10,917 nt of DNA, from contig JAFTHF010000128.1 in the NCBI GenBank assembly GCA_017457545.1, positions 1-10,917 of the forward strand, read 5' to 3'. Of this stretch, positions 1-7,192 are shown piece by piece; position 1 is the first letter of the stretch; each line of letters starts with the position of its first letter. The position numbers and the translations under genes were made by a program. Origin of the DNA: Clostridia bacterium. Lineage in GTDB: Bacteria > Bacillota_A > Clostridia > Oscillospirales > CAG-272. The notes below the pieces were generated by a model. That model had not been told where the DNA came from and made no database searches. It saw nothing but the letters and a program-made list of their open reading frames with translations.

Positions 1-1361
1 TCTTTTCATCTCTGCTGAGTCTATTACTTTACGGAACATTTTTGTTTTCTATTGACCCTGTGTTTATAATTTTTGCATTCTTCCCTTTACTTACTGTGTT
101 TGTTAGACGAATTGCCAGCCGTCTCGAATATAAAAACAGTGTAGAGGATAAAGTAATGAATCGTAGAAGACATTACACACAGAGAGTGTTTTATATGAGT
201 GAATTTGCTAAGGAGGTACGTCTGACCAATGCAAAAAGCCTTATGCTGAAATACTATGATGAGGCGTGCGAGGGAAGAATAGATGTAGTAAGAAAGTATG
301 CATTGAAAAAGAGTATATGCAGTATGTTTCTTGATATTTTTGTAGATGGTATTCTCAATCCTGTGGCATTAATTTATGCAGCATACAGAACCTTTGTAAC
401 CGGAGATATGACGATTGCCGGCTGTGTTGTAATCATCAATTCAATCGGTTCTATCACTAATGCTCTTACAGGATTTTTAAGACAATTTCAAAATGCAAGA
501 ACATATGCAATGCATATAAATGATTACAATGTGTTTATGGGGTATGATATTAAGCTCAAGAGTGGAGAAATCACACCTGTTCCTGCTGCATTGGAGCTTA
601 AAAATGTATCCTTTACATATGACGGTAGCGATAAAAAGGTGCTTAATAATGTAAGCATTACAGTGCGTCCGGGCGAAAAGATTGCCTTGGTTGGACATAA
701 CGGTGCAGGAAAAAGTACACTTGTTAAGCTGATTTTACGTCTTTACGACCCAACTGAAGGTGAAATCATATTAAATAATGAAAATATAAAATCACTTAAG
801 CTAAGGGAATACAGAAATATGTTTGCTACTGTATTTCAGGATTGTAAGCCTGTTGCGCTTTCTGTAAAGGAAAATGTAATAATGGGGCCGGATGACGGTA
901 CCAAGGATGAAAAGGTAATAGAAGCATTAGAAAACGCTGACGTATACGAGAAAATTTGTACATTACCCGAGGGAATAAATACTCCTCTTACAAAAGAATT
1001 TTATGAGCACGGTGCAGTCCTTTCAGGCGGCGAGGCTCAGAAGCTATCACTTGCCCATGCATTTTATAAGAACTCTCCTTTCATAGTTCTGGACGAGCCA
1101 ACATCGGCAATGGACCCTATTGCTGAGTATAAAATGTACGAGAGAATGGCAAAGTTGAGTGAAAATAAGGGAGTTATATTTATCTCTCATCGCCTGTCCA
1201 GTGCCGTAGTCGCAGACCGAATTTATATGATTGAAAACGGAGAGGTGATTGAATCAGGCACTCACCATGAGCTTATGGAACAAAACGGCAAGTATGCTGA
1301 TATGTTCAAAAAGCAAGCTGAAAACTATGTGGAGGGAGGCGTCGAAAATGAAGAAAAATAA
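1..1361 (+). CDS. ABC exporter half-transporter (permease-ATPase fusion), N-terminus cut off by window edge
   Basis: The reading frame is already open at the first complete codon (base 3), so the 5' end lies outside the window. 452 residues are visible. Half-transporters of this kind are about 600 residues, so roughly 150 residues (the first membrane helices) are missing. Hydrophobic segments fill much of the first 150 visible residues. The ATPase domain follows, numbered from base 3: Walker A GHNGAGKST at about 231, Q-loop FQD, signature SGGEAQK at 341, Walker B ending in D364-E365, D-loop SAMDP, and H-loop His at 396. All catalytic positions are present, including the Glu after Walker B, so the ATPase should be active. 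The signature has Glu where many exporters have Gln (SGGQ). Its last 14 bases overlap the next gene, which encodes a similar protein, so the two probably form a heterodimeric exporter. The substrate cannot be told from sequence; peptides, lipids and drugs are all possible. Confidence 0.93.
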   Translation, partial: FSSLLSLLLYGTFLFSIDPVFIIFAFFPLLTVFVRRIASRLEYKNSVEDKVMNRRRHYTQRVFYMSEFAKEVRLTNAKSLMLKYYDEACEGRIDVVRKYALKKSICSMFLDIFVDGILNPVALIYAAYRTFVTGDMTIAGCVVIINSIGSITNALTGFLRQFQNARTYAMHINDYNVFMGYDIKLKSGEITPVPAALELKNVSFTYDGSDKKVLNNVSITVRPGEKIALVGHNGAGKSTLVKLILRLYDPTEGEIILNNENIKSLKLREYRNMFATVFQDCKPVALSVKENVIMGPDDGTKDEKVIEALENADVYEKICTLPEGINTPLTKEFYEHGAVLSGGEAQKLSLAHAFYKNSPFIVLDEPTSAMDPIAEYKMYERMAKLSENKGVIFISHRLSSAVVADRIYMIENGEVIESGTHHELMEQNGKYADMFKKQAENYVEGGVENEEK

Positions 1362-3135
1362 AGATAAGGTTACCGTTTTGGACTCGTTGAAAAATACTGT
1401 TTATATTTACGGTCTTATATTTAAAACTGCTCCTTGGTATATTATCGGCAGAATAGTAATGGGCCTTGTAACCGGATTAAAGCATGGCGCTGAAATCCTG
1501 CTTATAAGTGCAGTGCTTAATGCAATTGACCGTGGAGAAAGCTTTGAGTCTATTGTAAAAATTGTAGCAATCATGGCAATCTTTTGGTTTTGCTATTATG
1601 TTTTCTTCCACTTGTATTGGGGACAAATGAATGCTATAACAAGGCTTAGATTTCAAAACAGGCTACAAAAGATTTTCTTTGTAAAATCTTGCGAGTTAGA
1701 TTTAGCCTCTTATGACACCCCTGAGTTTTACAATGATTTTGTATACTCTATGAAACGAGTAGATACTGTTATGGTATATGCTACAGATGCCCTTGGAGAT
1801 CTTATTCGTTCTATAGCAGGCTCAGCCTCAGTATTTGCTGTATTGTTCAACTTAGATCCTGTAATAGCATTCGTTGTGTGTGGAGCAGCTGTTGTAGCTA
1901 TGATATTCCGTCGCATTAACAATCACATAAGCTACAAATACAACAAACTTCTTAATGAGCAGTATCGTAAGGAATGGTATGTTGACAGATTTTTCAATAC
2001 ACCAAACTTTACAAAGGAAATAAGACTTACAGATGTTTCTGAAAATATGCTCAGGGAATTTGATAATAAAATAGAGGCTTCTCGTAAGCTTAATGCAAAA
2101 TGCCAGAGAACCATGCTGATATTTAACACATTGATTTTCTTGGTAAATTGTATTTCAGAGGCGTTTGTTCTTGGATATATGGCGCAAAATCTATATAGCG
2201 GAATTATATTAGTCGGTGGCTTTGCTATAACAGTTAATTCAATTTGGAAGCTTAATAATATGATAACCGATATTACAAATCAGATTGTAAATGTAAATAA
2301 GCAATCCGTATTTATGGAAAAGATAAGAACATTTATGAATACTAAGGCTAATATTGTATCAGGCAATCGTATTCCTGATTCATTTGAAAGCCTTGAGTTC
2401 AGAAATGTGTCCTTCGCTTACAGAGATAATCTTGTGTTAAAGGATGTTTCCTTTAAAATAAATAAAGGCGAGAGAATCGCTATTGTTGGCTACAATGGAG
2501 CAGGTAAGACAACCCTTACTAAGCTTATTATGCGTCTTTATGATGTTAGTGAAGGCGAAATACTTTATAATGGCTACAATATAAAGGAATACGATCTTGA
2601 GCTGTTAAGAAAGAAAATCGGCGCAGTATTTCAGGATTACAGAATATTTTCCGCTACCGTTGCAGAAAATGTTCTTGCAGACCTCTATACTGACGATAAA
2701 GAAGAGCTTGTTATAAAATCCCTTGAAAGCAGTACATTCGGTGACAGATTGAAAACTCTTGAAAAGGGAATACATACTCAGCTTACAAGGGAATTTTATC
2801 AGGACGGAACAGATATTTCCGGAGGTGAAGCGCAGAAGGTGGCTATTGCTCGCGTATTTGCTCATGACAACGAGCTTATTATAATGGATGAGCCTTCCAG
2901 TGCCCTTGATCCAATGGCAGAATATGAGCTTAACAAGAGTATATCCGAAAATGCAAAGGGCAAAACTGCTATATTTATTTCTCACCGTCTTTCCACCACA
3001 AGACACTCAGACAGAATATATATGTTTGAGGACGGTGTTCTTACTGAAAGCGGAAGCCACGAAGAGCTTATGAAGAATAATAAAAACTATGCTAAAATGT
3101 TTAACATGCAGGCTGAAAAATATTGTATGAATTAA
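1348..3135 (+). CDS. ABC exporter half-transporter (permease-ATPase fusion), partner of the upstream gene
   Basis: This is a complete 595-residue half-transporter, the usual length for a type IV exporter subunit. The ATG at 1348 was chosen because GGAGGGAGG (1331-1339) sits just upstream and the protein begins MKKNKDK. The frame extends further upstream, but only inside the previous gene. The N-terminal part is a membrane domain of several hydrophobic helices, the first around residues 20-75. The ATPase domain starts near residue 350: Walker A GYNGAGKT 381-388, Q-loop FQDY, signature SGGEAQK 491-497, Walker B D514-E515, D-loop SALDP, and H-loop His546. All catalytic residues are intact. The ATPase half resembles that of the upstream protein, including an LT(K/R)EFY stretch before the signature. 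The genes overlap by 14 bases, so they are probably translationally coupled and form one heterodimer. No accessory, peptidase or bacteriocin gene is visible, so the cargo is unknown. Confidence 0.94.
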   Translation: MKKNKDKVTVLDSLKNTVYIYGLIFKTAPWYIIGRIVMGLVTGLKHGAEILLISAVLNAIDRGESFESIVKIVAIMAIFWFCYYVFFHLYWGQMNAITRLRFQNRLQKIFFVKSCELDLASYDTPEFYNDFVYSMKRVDTVMVYATDALGDLIRSIAGSASVFAVLFNLDPVIAFVVCGAAVVAMIFRRINNHISYKYNKLLNEQYRKEWYVDRFFNTPNFTKEIRLTDVSENMLREFDNKIEASRKLNAKCQRTMLIFNTLIFLVNCISEAFVLGYMAQNLYSGIILVGGFAITVNSIWKLNNMITDITNQIVNVNKQSVFMEKIRTFMNTKANIVSGNRIPDSFESLEFRNVSFAYRDNLVLKDVSFKINKGERIAIVGYNGAGKTTLTKLIMRLYDVSEGEILYNGYNIKEYDLELLRKKIGAVFQDYRIFSATVAENVLADLYTDDKEELVIKSLESSTFGDRLKTLEKGIHTQLTREFYQDGTDISGGEAQKVAIARVFAHDNELIIMDEPSSALDPMAEYELNKSISENAKGKTAIFISHRLSTTRHSDRIYMFEDGVLTESGSHEELMKNNKNYAKMFNMQAEKYCMN

Positions 3136-3140
3136 AAAGG

Positions 3141-3172
3141 GCAGTCGGCAAGTAATTGTCGACTGCTTTTTT
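3141..3172 (+). terminator. Rho-independent terminator of the ABC exporter operon
   Basis: A 10-bp inverted repeat (3141-3150 with 3157-3166, one G-U pair) encloses a 6-base loop and is followed by six T residues (3167-3172). It begins 5 bases after the stop codon of the second ABC gene and closes that operon. Confidence 0.93.
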
Positions 3173-3203
3173 GTTAATATAAGTTTTTATAGATAAAAAT
3201 TGA

Positions 3204-3232
3204 TTGAAAAACCTAAAAATTTATGCTATACT
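3204..3232 (+). promoter_or_regulatory. Sigma-A promoter for the GH127 gene
   Basis: TTGAAA at 3204-3209 and TATACT at 3227-3232 are separated by 17 bases. A TG one base before the -10 makes it an extended -10 element. It lies just after the upstream terminator and about 30 bases before the start codon. No clear operator repeat is visible around it. Confidence 0.75.
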
Positions 3233-3263
3233 TTCTTAAAAGGATAGCTTTTTGGAGGGCTTT

Positions 3264-5069
3264 ATGGAAAGAGTAGATTTTTCAAATGTTAAAATAACCG
3301 GCGGATTCTGGAAGCAAAAGCAGGATATGGTAAGGAATACAACTGTTCACGCAGTTTACAATAGATTTAAGGAAACAGGCAGATTTGATGCATTTAAGGG
3401 AAAGGATTCTACCTTTGAGCCCCATATCTTCTGGGATTCCGATGTTGCCAAGTGGATTGAGGGCGTTGCATATCTTACAGGCGAAAGGGCTGAGCCTCAG
3501 CTTGAAGCAATCGTTGACGGTCTTGTTGACGATATTGAAAAGCTTCAGGACAAAAACGGATATTTCAACATTTTTTACACCGTTAAGGAGCCGGAAAACA
3601 GATTTAAATACAGAGATTGCCATGAGCTTTATTGCGCAGGTCATCTTATGGAGGCGGCGGTGGCTTATTATAATGCCACAGGTAAAAGAAAGCTTCTTGA
3701 CCTTATGTGTAAGTATGCAGATTACATAGAAAAGCGCTTTGTTATTGATAAGGACACAGGCTTTACAACCCCCGGACACGAGGAAATTGAGCTTGCCCTT
3801 GTACGTCTTTACGAATGCACAGGAGAAAAGAGATACCTTGAGCTTTCCAAGTTTTTCATTGATAAAAGAGGTACAAGCCTTGAAGGTCTTACCGACTGGA
3901 GCCAGCAGATATACAACCAGTCACATCTTCCGGTAAGAGAGCAGAGGACTGCTGAGGGACACGCAGTGCGTGCTGTATATCTATACTCAGCTATGGCTGA
4001 TATTGCTCTTAAATATGGGGATAATAAGCTTAAGGAAGCATGCGAAAGCATCTTTGATAACATCGTAAATAAGCGTATGTATATTACAGGTGGAATAGGC
4101 TCATCACACGCAGGAGAGGCATTTACGGTAGATTATGATTTGCCTAATCTTGTAGCTTATACAGAGTCCTGTGCAGCCCTTGGACTTGCATTGTTTGCCC
4201 ATAGAATGCTTCTTCTTGATATCGATTCCAAGTACGCAGATGTGGTTGAAAGAGCAGTATATAATGGCTTTTTGTCTTCAACCTCTCTTGACGGAAAATC
4301 CTTTTATTATACTAATCCATTGGAGATAATTCCGGAGCTTCACACAAGAGATGCAAGCGTATCCTTTGATAGCATGTGGCTACCCACAATGCAAAGACAG
4401 GAGGTAGTTGAGTGCTCCTGCTGCCCACCTAACATTGTACGCTTTATACCGTCAATCACTAATTTTATGTATACCGTAAGCGACGATACACTCTTTGTTC
4501 ATCAGTTTATGGAGAGCGAGGCAGAGCTTAATGTCGGTGGCAAAAAGGTGACTGTAAAACAGAAAACAGCCTATCCTGTGGACGGAAAAGTGGAAATTTC
4601 AGTGTCGGGAGCTGATATAAAGGTAGCTGTCAGAGTGCCTGGTTGGTGCAGTTCCTACGAAGGCGAATCTGTTAATGGCTATATGTACCTTGATTTACAG
4701 TGTAATAAGCCAATAGAGCTTGATTTTAAGATGGATACAGTTCTTGTCGAATCAAACCCCAGAGTTCTTGCCAATGCAGGAAAATGTGCCCTTATGCGTG
4801 GTCCCTTGGTATACTGTATGGAGGGTGTTGACAACGGAAATGGCATAAGAGATATAAGATTAGATTCAAAATCTGAAATTATCCTTGGAGACGTGGCTGA
4901 ATTTGGCGCTCCTGTAATTAAAATGGGCGCATACAGACGCAAGGCAACAGATAAGCTTTATTACACCAGGACAGATGATTACGAAAAGGTTACAGCAACC
5001 CTGATTCCTTACTATGCCTTTGCCAACAGAGGTGTAACGGAAATGCAGGTTTGGAGCCTTGTAAAATGA
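3264..5069 (+). CDS. Glycoside hydrolase family 127 (DUF1680-type), probable beta-L-arabinofuranosidase
   Basis: A 601-residue protein beginning MERVDFSNVKITGGFW, an opening typical of GH127. The ATG at 3264 was chosen over an in-frame TTG at 3252 because GGAGGG (3254-3259) is its ribosome binding site. Family members release beta-L-arabinofuranose using a zinc-bound cysteine nucleophile. In characterised Bifidobacterium HypBA1 the acid/base is E322, and zinc is held by E338, C340, C417 and C418. Matching residues here are E285 in GEAF, E301 and C303 in TESC, and C386-C387 in the CCPPN motif. The 16-residue gap between the two glutamates is preserved exactly. The all-alpha barrel comes first; the segment from about residue 400 onward is beta-rich. 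There is no signal peptide, so it should act in the cytosol on imported arabino-oligosaccharides. It stands alone: no transporter, regulator or other glycosidase gene lies beside it except the unrelated-looking ABC exporter. GH146 and other DUF1680 relatives share these motifs, so the exact substrate is uncertain. Confidence 0.9.
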   Translation: MERVDFSNVKITGGFWKQKQDMVRNTTVHAVYNRFKETGRFDAFKGKDSTFEPHIFWDSDVAKWIEGVAYLTGERAEPQLEAIVDGLVDDIEKLQDKNGYFNIFYTVKEPENRFKYRDCHELYCAGHLMEAAVAYYNATGKRKLLDLMCKYADYIEKRFVIDKDTGFTTPGHEEIELALVRLYECTGEKRYLELSKFFIDKRGTSLEGLTDWSQQIYNQSHLPVREQRTAEGHAVRAVYLYSAMADIALKYGDNKLKEACESIFDNIVNKRMYITGGIGSSHAGEAFTVDYDLPNLVAYTESCAALGLALFAHRMLLLDIDSKYADVVERAVYNGFLSSTSLDGKSFYYTNPLEIIPELHTRDASVSFDSMWLPTMQRQEVVECSCCPPNIVRFIPSITNFMYTVSDDTLFVHQFMESEAELNVGGKKVTVKQKTAYPVDGKVEISVSGADIKVAVRVPGWCSSYEGESVNGYMYLDLQCNKPIELDFKMDTVLVESNPRVLANAGKCALMRGPLVYCMEGVDNGNGIRDIRLDSKSEIILGDVAEFGAPVIKMGAYRRKATDKLYYTRTDDYEKVTATLIPYYAFANRGVTEMQVWSLVK

Positions 5070-5120
5070 TTTAATGTGCTGAAAAATCGCATACGTACCC
5101 GTTTTTTACGGTAAAATTCA

Positions 5121-5148
5121 AAAAAGCACTGCGTTTGCAGTGCTTTTT
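5121..5148. terminator. Bidirectional Rho-independent terminator between GH127 and pfkA
   Basis: An inverted repeat (5121-5132 with 5137-5148) has GC-rich core arms GCACTGC/GCAGTGC, a 4-base GTTT loop, an A-run on the left and a T-run on the right. It therefore reads as a terminator on both strands. It sits between two converging genes, 51 bases after the GH127 stop and 12 bases beyond the pfkA stop. Confidence 0.9.
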
Positions 5149-5160
5149 ATATACTTTTTG

Positions 5161-6228
5161 TTAGCAGGAAATTGTATTTGCAATATCGTACATATCCTCA
5201 AAGTAGAACTTACGCTCCTTGCAAAGTGCCTCCATAGAAGCGATCTGCTCAGGTGTGAAGCTGTCGAGGTCACCGGGCTTAAGCTTGTTCTTGCACATTC
5301 TGTCAACGATGAGAGCATATTTGATGTCGGTAGCGATTATCTGGTCGTGTCTTGAGCAGATAACAACATCGCTTTCGCCTGCAAGAAGAAGGTCAACAGC
5401 CTTGTCACCCATTACAGAAGCGAGGGAACGGTCACGAAGTGTGGGTATACCGCCACGTACGATGTGTGCAGGGCGGTTAAATCTTGATTCGATACCTGTT
5501 CTTTCCTCAATTTCCTTAGTAAGCGCTTCGCCAAATGCTGTACCAAGACCCTCAGCAACAACAACGATAAAGCTACGTCTGCCACTCTCACGTGCCTTAA
5601 TCATCTTTTCGAAAAGAGCTTCCTTGTCAAAGGGAACCTCCTGAAGTACAATGCCGATAGCATTAAGAGCAATACCTGTTTCAAGGGCAATATAGCCTGC
5701 GTTTCTACCCATAACCTCAACTACTGTGCAGCGTGCATGGGACTCGGATGTATCGCGAAGTCTGTCGCAAAGGTCAAGAACTGTGTTCATTGCTGTATCG
5801 TAGCCGATAGTATAGTCGGTAGCTGTAATGTCATTGTCGATTGTGCCGGGAATACCGATGCAGGGAATACCTCTTATGCTTAAGTCGGTAGCGCCTCTGA
5901 ATGTACCGTCACCACCGATAGCAACGATACCGTCAATATTATTCTTACGGCATGTTTCGATAGCCTTAGCCATACCCTCCTCAGTCTTGAACTCATCGCA
6001 ACGGTCAGAGTAGAGGAATGTGCCACCCAAGGAAATAATATTAGCTACATCGTTCTTTGTAAGAGGACGAAGCTTGTTGTGTATAAGTCCTGAATATCCA
6101 CCGATAATACCTACAACCTCAACTCCTCTTGTAATAGCGGAGCAGGTAACACTTTTTATAGCAGCGCTCATACCAGGAGCATCGCCACCGGATGTAAGAA
6201 TGCCTATTTTTCTGAATTTCTTTTCCAT
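5161..6228 (-). CDS. pfkA: ATP-dependent 6-phosphofructokinase with a diverged effector site
   Basis: A 355-residue enzyme that phosphorylates fructose 6-phosphate to fructose 1,6-bisphosphate, the committing step of glycolysis in the cytosol. Visible motifs: SGGDAPGM (13-20) for nucleotide binding; GGDGT (105-109), where Gly rather than Asp after GGD indicates ATP rather than pyrophosphate; PGTIDND (127-133) with catalytic D131; R166; MGR (173-175); E226; R249; H255; and R258 in the RGG loop. By by-eye alignment to E. coli PfkA, catalytic and substrate residues are kept but most effector-site residues are not (see findings). It is about 35 residues longer than the E. coli enzyme because of a charged C-terminal extension. 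The start is preceded by AAGGAG at a normal distance on the minus strand. It lies downstream of pncC but has its own promoter. It converges on the GH127 gene through a shared terminator. Confidence 0.95.
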   Translation of the reverse strand: MEKKFRKIGILTSGGDAPGMSAAIKSVTCSAITRGVEVVGIIGGYSGLIHNKLRPLTKNDVANIISLGGTFLYSDRCDEFKTEEGMAKAIETCRKNNIDGIVAIGGDGTFRGATDLSIRGIPCIGIPGTIDNDITATDYTIGYDTAMNTVLDLCDRLRDTSESHARCTVVEVMGRNAGYIALETGIALNAIGIVLQEVPFDKEALFEKMIKARESGRRSFIVVVAEGLGTAFGEALTKEIEERTGIESRFNRPAHIVRGGIPTLRDRSLASVMGDKAVDLLLAGESDVVICSRHDQIIATDIKYALIVDRMCKNKLKPGDLDSFTPEQIASMEALCKERKFYFEDMYDIANTISC

Positions 6229-6279
6229 ATTTATATCTCCTTACCTTCGCAAAAATTCGGATTAATTATTTACGCCTAG

Positions 6280-6308
6280 ATTTTACCACAATTATATTAT
6301 AAAATCAA
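6280..6308 (-). promoter_or_regulatory. Sigma-A promoter for pfkA
   Basis: On the minus strand, TTGATT (6303-6308) and TAAAAT (6280-6285) are separated by 17 bases, with a TG extension before the -10. The -35 hexamer overlaps the pncC stop codon. No terminator lies between the two genes, so pfkA may also be reached by read-through from pncC. Confidence 0.65.
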
Positions 6309-6784
6309 TAGATTTGGAAAATTTTATTATATGTGTATGAAAGTATTTTTTCAACGGTAAGTGTGCGGATTTCATCACGGGAAAGGGTAGGGTCAAGCTT
6401 CAGATTAAATGCTACATCAGTATCCTTAAATGAAAATCCCACATAGACTGTGCCAACTGGCTTGTCAGGTGTGCCACCGTCAGGCCCCGCAATACCTGTT
6501 GTGCTAATGCCGATGTCGGTTTTGCATAGATTTTTTACACCGTTTGCCATTTCTATGGCTGTAAGCTCAGATACTGCACCGTATTTTTCAAGGGTTTCGT
6601 GCTTTACTGAAAGCGCGTTTTCCTTAACCTCATTTGCATAGGAAACCACACCTCCAAGGAATACCGAGGAGCAACCGCTAACATCTGTAATCGTCTTTGC
6701 AACAAGCCCACCTGTACAAGATTCGGCACAGGATATTGTAAGCCCTTTCTCCTTCAAAAGAGCAACAAGCTGTGTGTTTATCAT
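6305..6784 (-). CDS. pncC: CinA C-terminal-type nicotinamide-nucleotide amidase (NMN deamidase)
   Basis: A 159-residue single-domain protein matching the C-terminal domain of CinA. Family members hydrolyse nicotinamide mononucleotide to nicotinic acid mononucleotide plus ammonia, recycling the NMN made by NAD-dependent DNA ligase. Diagnostic motifs are ESCTGG (21-26), FLGGVVSYANEVK (42-54) and TTGIAGPDGG (95-104). Recalled active-site residues of characterised PncC map to S39, Y49, K54, T96 and R136, all present, so it should be active. The N-terminal molybdopterin-binding-like domain of full-length CinA is absent; this is the stand-alone form, not a truncation, because length and start are normal. 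GGAG lies 11 bases before the ATG on the minus strand. A nearer ATG (on the plus strand 6791-6793) is out of frame. It is divergent from the small lipoprotein gene. Confidence 0.93.
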   Translation of the reverse strand: MINTQLVALLKEKGLTISCAESCTGGLVAKTITDVSGCSSVFLGGVVSYANEVKENALSVKHETLEKYGAVSELTAIEMANGVKNLCKTDIGISTTGIAGPDGGTPDKPVGTVYVGFSFKDTDVAFNLKLDPTLSRDEIRTLTVEKILSYTYNKIFQIY

Positions 6785-6820
6785 TTGTATATCATCTCCA
6801 AAATTAATAACTTTTTATAA

Positions 6821-6850
6821 ATTGTAACATAAAAGTGCTAAAAAAATCAA
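6821..6850 (-). promoter_or_regulatory. Sigma-A promoter for pncC
   Basis: On the minus strand, TTGATT (6845-6850) and TACAAT (6821-6826) are separated by 18 bases, placing transcription start about 30 bases before the pncC ATG. It is the only good match in the divergent region on that strand. Confidence 0.55.
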
Positions 6851-6905
6851 CTTTTTTGCTAAAAATAGACAAAAAAACGTCAAATATTGCGATTAAAATA
6901 AAAAA
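6840..6905. promoter_or_regulatory. Phased A-tracts in the pncC / lipoprotein divergent region
   Basis: Runs of A or T centred near 6843, 6854, 6863, 6874, 6884, 6896 and 6902 mostly recur about every 10-11 bases. That spacing is expected to curve DNA. They end just before the -35 box at 6912, where they could also act as an UP element. Spacing was counted by eye; no curvature was calculated. Confidence 0.4.
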
Positions 6906-6911
6906 CAACTA

Positions 6912-6940
6912 TTGACAAACGTAAAAAAGTGTAGTAAAAT
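6912..6940 (+). promoter_or_regulatory. Near-consensus sigma-A promoter for the small lipoprotein
   Basis: A perfect TTGACA (6912-6917) lies 17 bases before TAAAAT (6935-6940), directly downstream of the A-tract region. The expected start near 6947 leaves a leader of about 43 bases before the ATG at 6990. The spacing and boxes are among the best in the window and suggest strong constitutive transcription. Confidence 0.85.
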
Positions 6941-6989
6941 ATACTCAGTAAATTATTATGTGCTATGCACCAGAAAAAGGAGAAATAAC

Positions 6990-7130
6990 ATGAAAAAGAT
7001 TTTTGCGCTTTTACTCGCTGCACTTCTTTGCACAACTATGCTCGTAGCTTGTGGTGGTGGCGACGATACAACAACTACAGCTCCCACAGTTGACGATGAT
7101 ACAACACTTGATAACGTAGTTGAGTTCTAA
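6990..7130 (+). CDS. 46-residue lipoprotein of unknown function
   Basis: The ATG at 6990 follows AAGGAG (6977-6982) at 7 bases. The frame can be extended upstream to a TTG at 6912, but that lies inside the promoter, so it was rejected. The protein starts MKK, then a hydrophobic stretch (4-20) and the lipobox L18-V19-A20-C21: a type II (lipoprotein) signal peptide with cleavage before C21. The mature part is only 26 residues: a Gly spacer, then a Thr/Asp-rich tail with seven acidic and no basic residues, which is probably unstructured. It is expected to be anchored to the outer face of the membrane. It has its own strong promoter and a strong terminator directly after the stop, so it is a one-gene unit. 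I do not recognise a family. A decayed remnant of a longer lipoprotein gene is possible, but the tight promoter and terminator argue for an intact small gene. Confidence 0.75.
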   Translation: MKKIFALLLAALLCTTMLVACGGGDDTTTTAPTVDDDTTLDNVVEF

Positions 7131-7137
7131 TTTAACT

Positions 7138-7166
7138 GAATAAATCCTCCGTGTTAAGGGTACACT
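7138..7166 (+). promoter_or_regulatory. Candidate forespore (sigma-F/sigma-G) promoter for spoIIR
   Basis: GAATA (7138-7142) and GGGTACACT (7158-7166) are separated by 15 bases. These fit the recalled Bacillus forespore consensus (G-H-A-T-R, then GGNNANANT). The spoIIR gene is known to be sigma-F dependent in Bacillus subtilis. The -10 match spans the left arm end and loop of the terminator hairpin, and transcription would begin near 7173, inside its right arm. Short degenerate motifs occur by chance, so confidence is limited. Confidence 0.45.
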
Positions 7167-7191
7167 CCCTTTAATACGGAGGTTTTATTTT
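7146..7191 (+). terminator. Terminator of the lipoprotein gene; its right arm carries the spoIIR Shine-Dalgarno
   Basis: A 15-bp stem (7146-7160 with 7167-7182, one G-U pair and one bulged T at 7170) encloses a 6-base loop. It is followed by a T-rich run (7183-7192, broken by one A). The last five bases of the right arm are GGAGG (7178-7182), which is also the only good ribosome binding site for spoIIR, 10 bases before its ATG. Confidence 0.9.
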
Positions 7192-7192
7192 T

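Noticed and set aside
1249..1347. N-terminal extension of the second ABC protein by 33 residues
   Set aside because: The extension lies wholly inside the upstream gene and has no ribosome binding site of its own; GGAGGGAGG before ATG 1348 marks the real start.
2605..3006. 133-residue open frame on the minus strand inside the second ABC gene
   Set aside because: It is antisense to the ATPase domain, matches no known motif, and has no ribosome binding site or promoter; it is a shadow frame.
3282..3779. 165-residue minus-strand open frame inside the GH127 gene
   Set aside because: It is antisense to a clearly conserved enzyme and has no recognisable protein features; it is a shadow frame.
5096..5115. 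Imperfect palindrome around TACCCGT/ACGGTA before the bidirectional terminator
   Set aside because: The arms are short and interrupted by an extra C, and a much stronger hairpin lies beside it; I see no clear role.
5219..5644. 141-residue plus-strand open frame opposite pfkA
   Set aside because: It is low-complexity and Ser/Leu/Arg-rich as expected for the antisense of a conserved gene, with no ribosome binding site.
6841..6857. A-run / T-run inverted repeat in the divergent intergenic region as a terminator or operator
   Set aside because: The arms are pure A and T with no GC core, so the hairpin would be weak; it is better explained as part of the A-tract series.
7130..7192. Possible frameshift linking the lipoprotein to a longer downstream protein
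   Set aside because: The region holds a strong terminator and then spoIIR in a different family; no lipoprotein-like coding continues in any frame.
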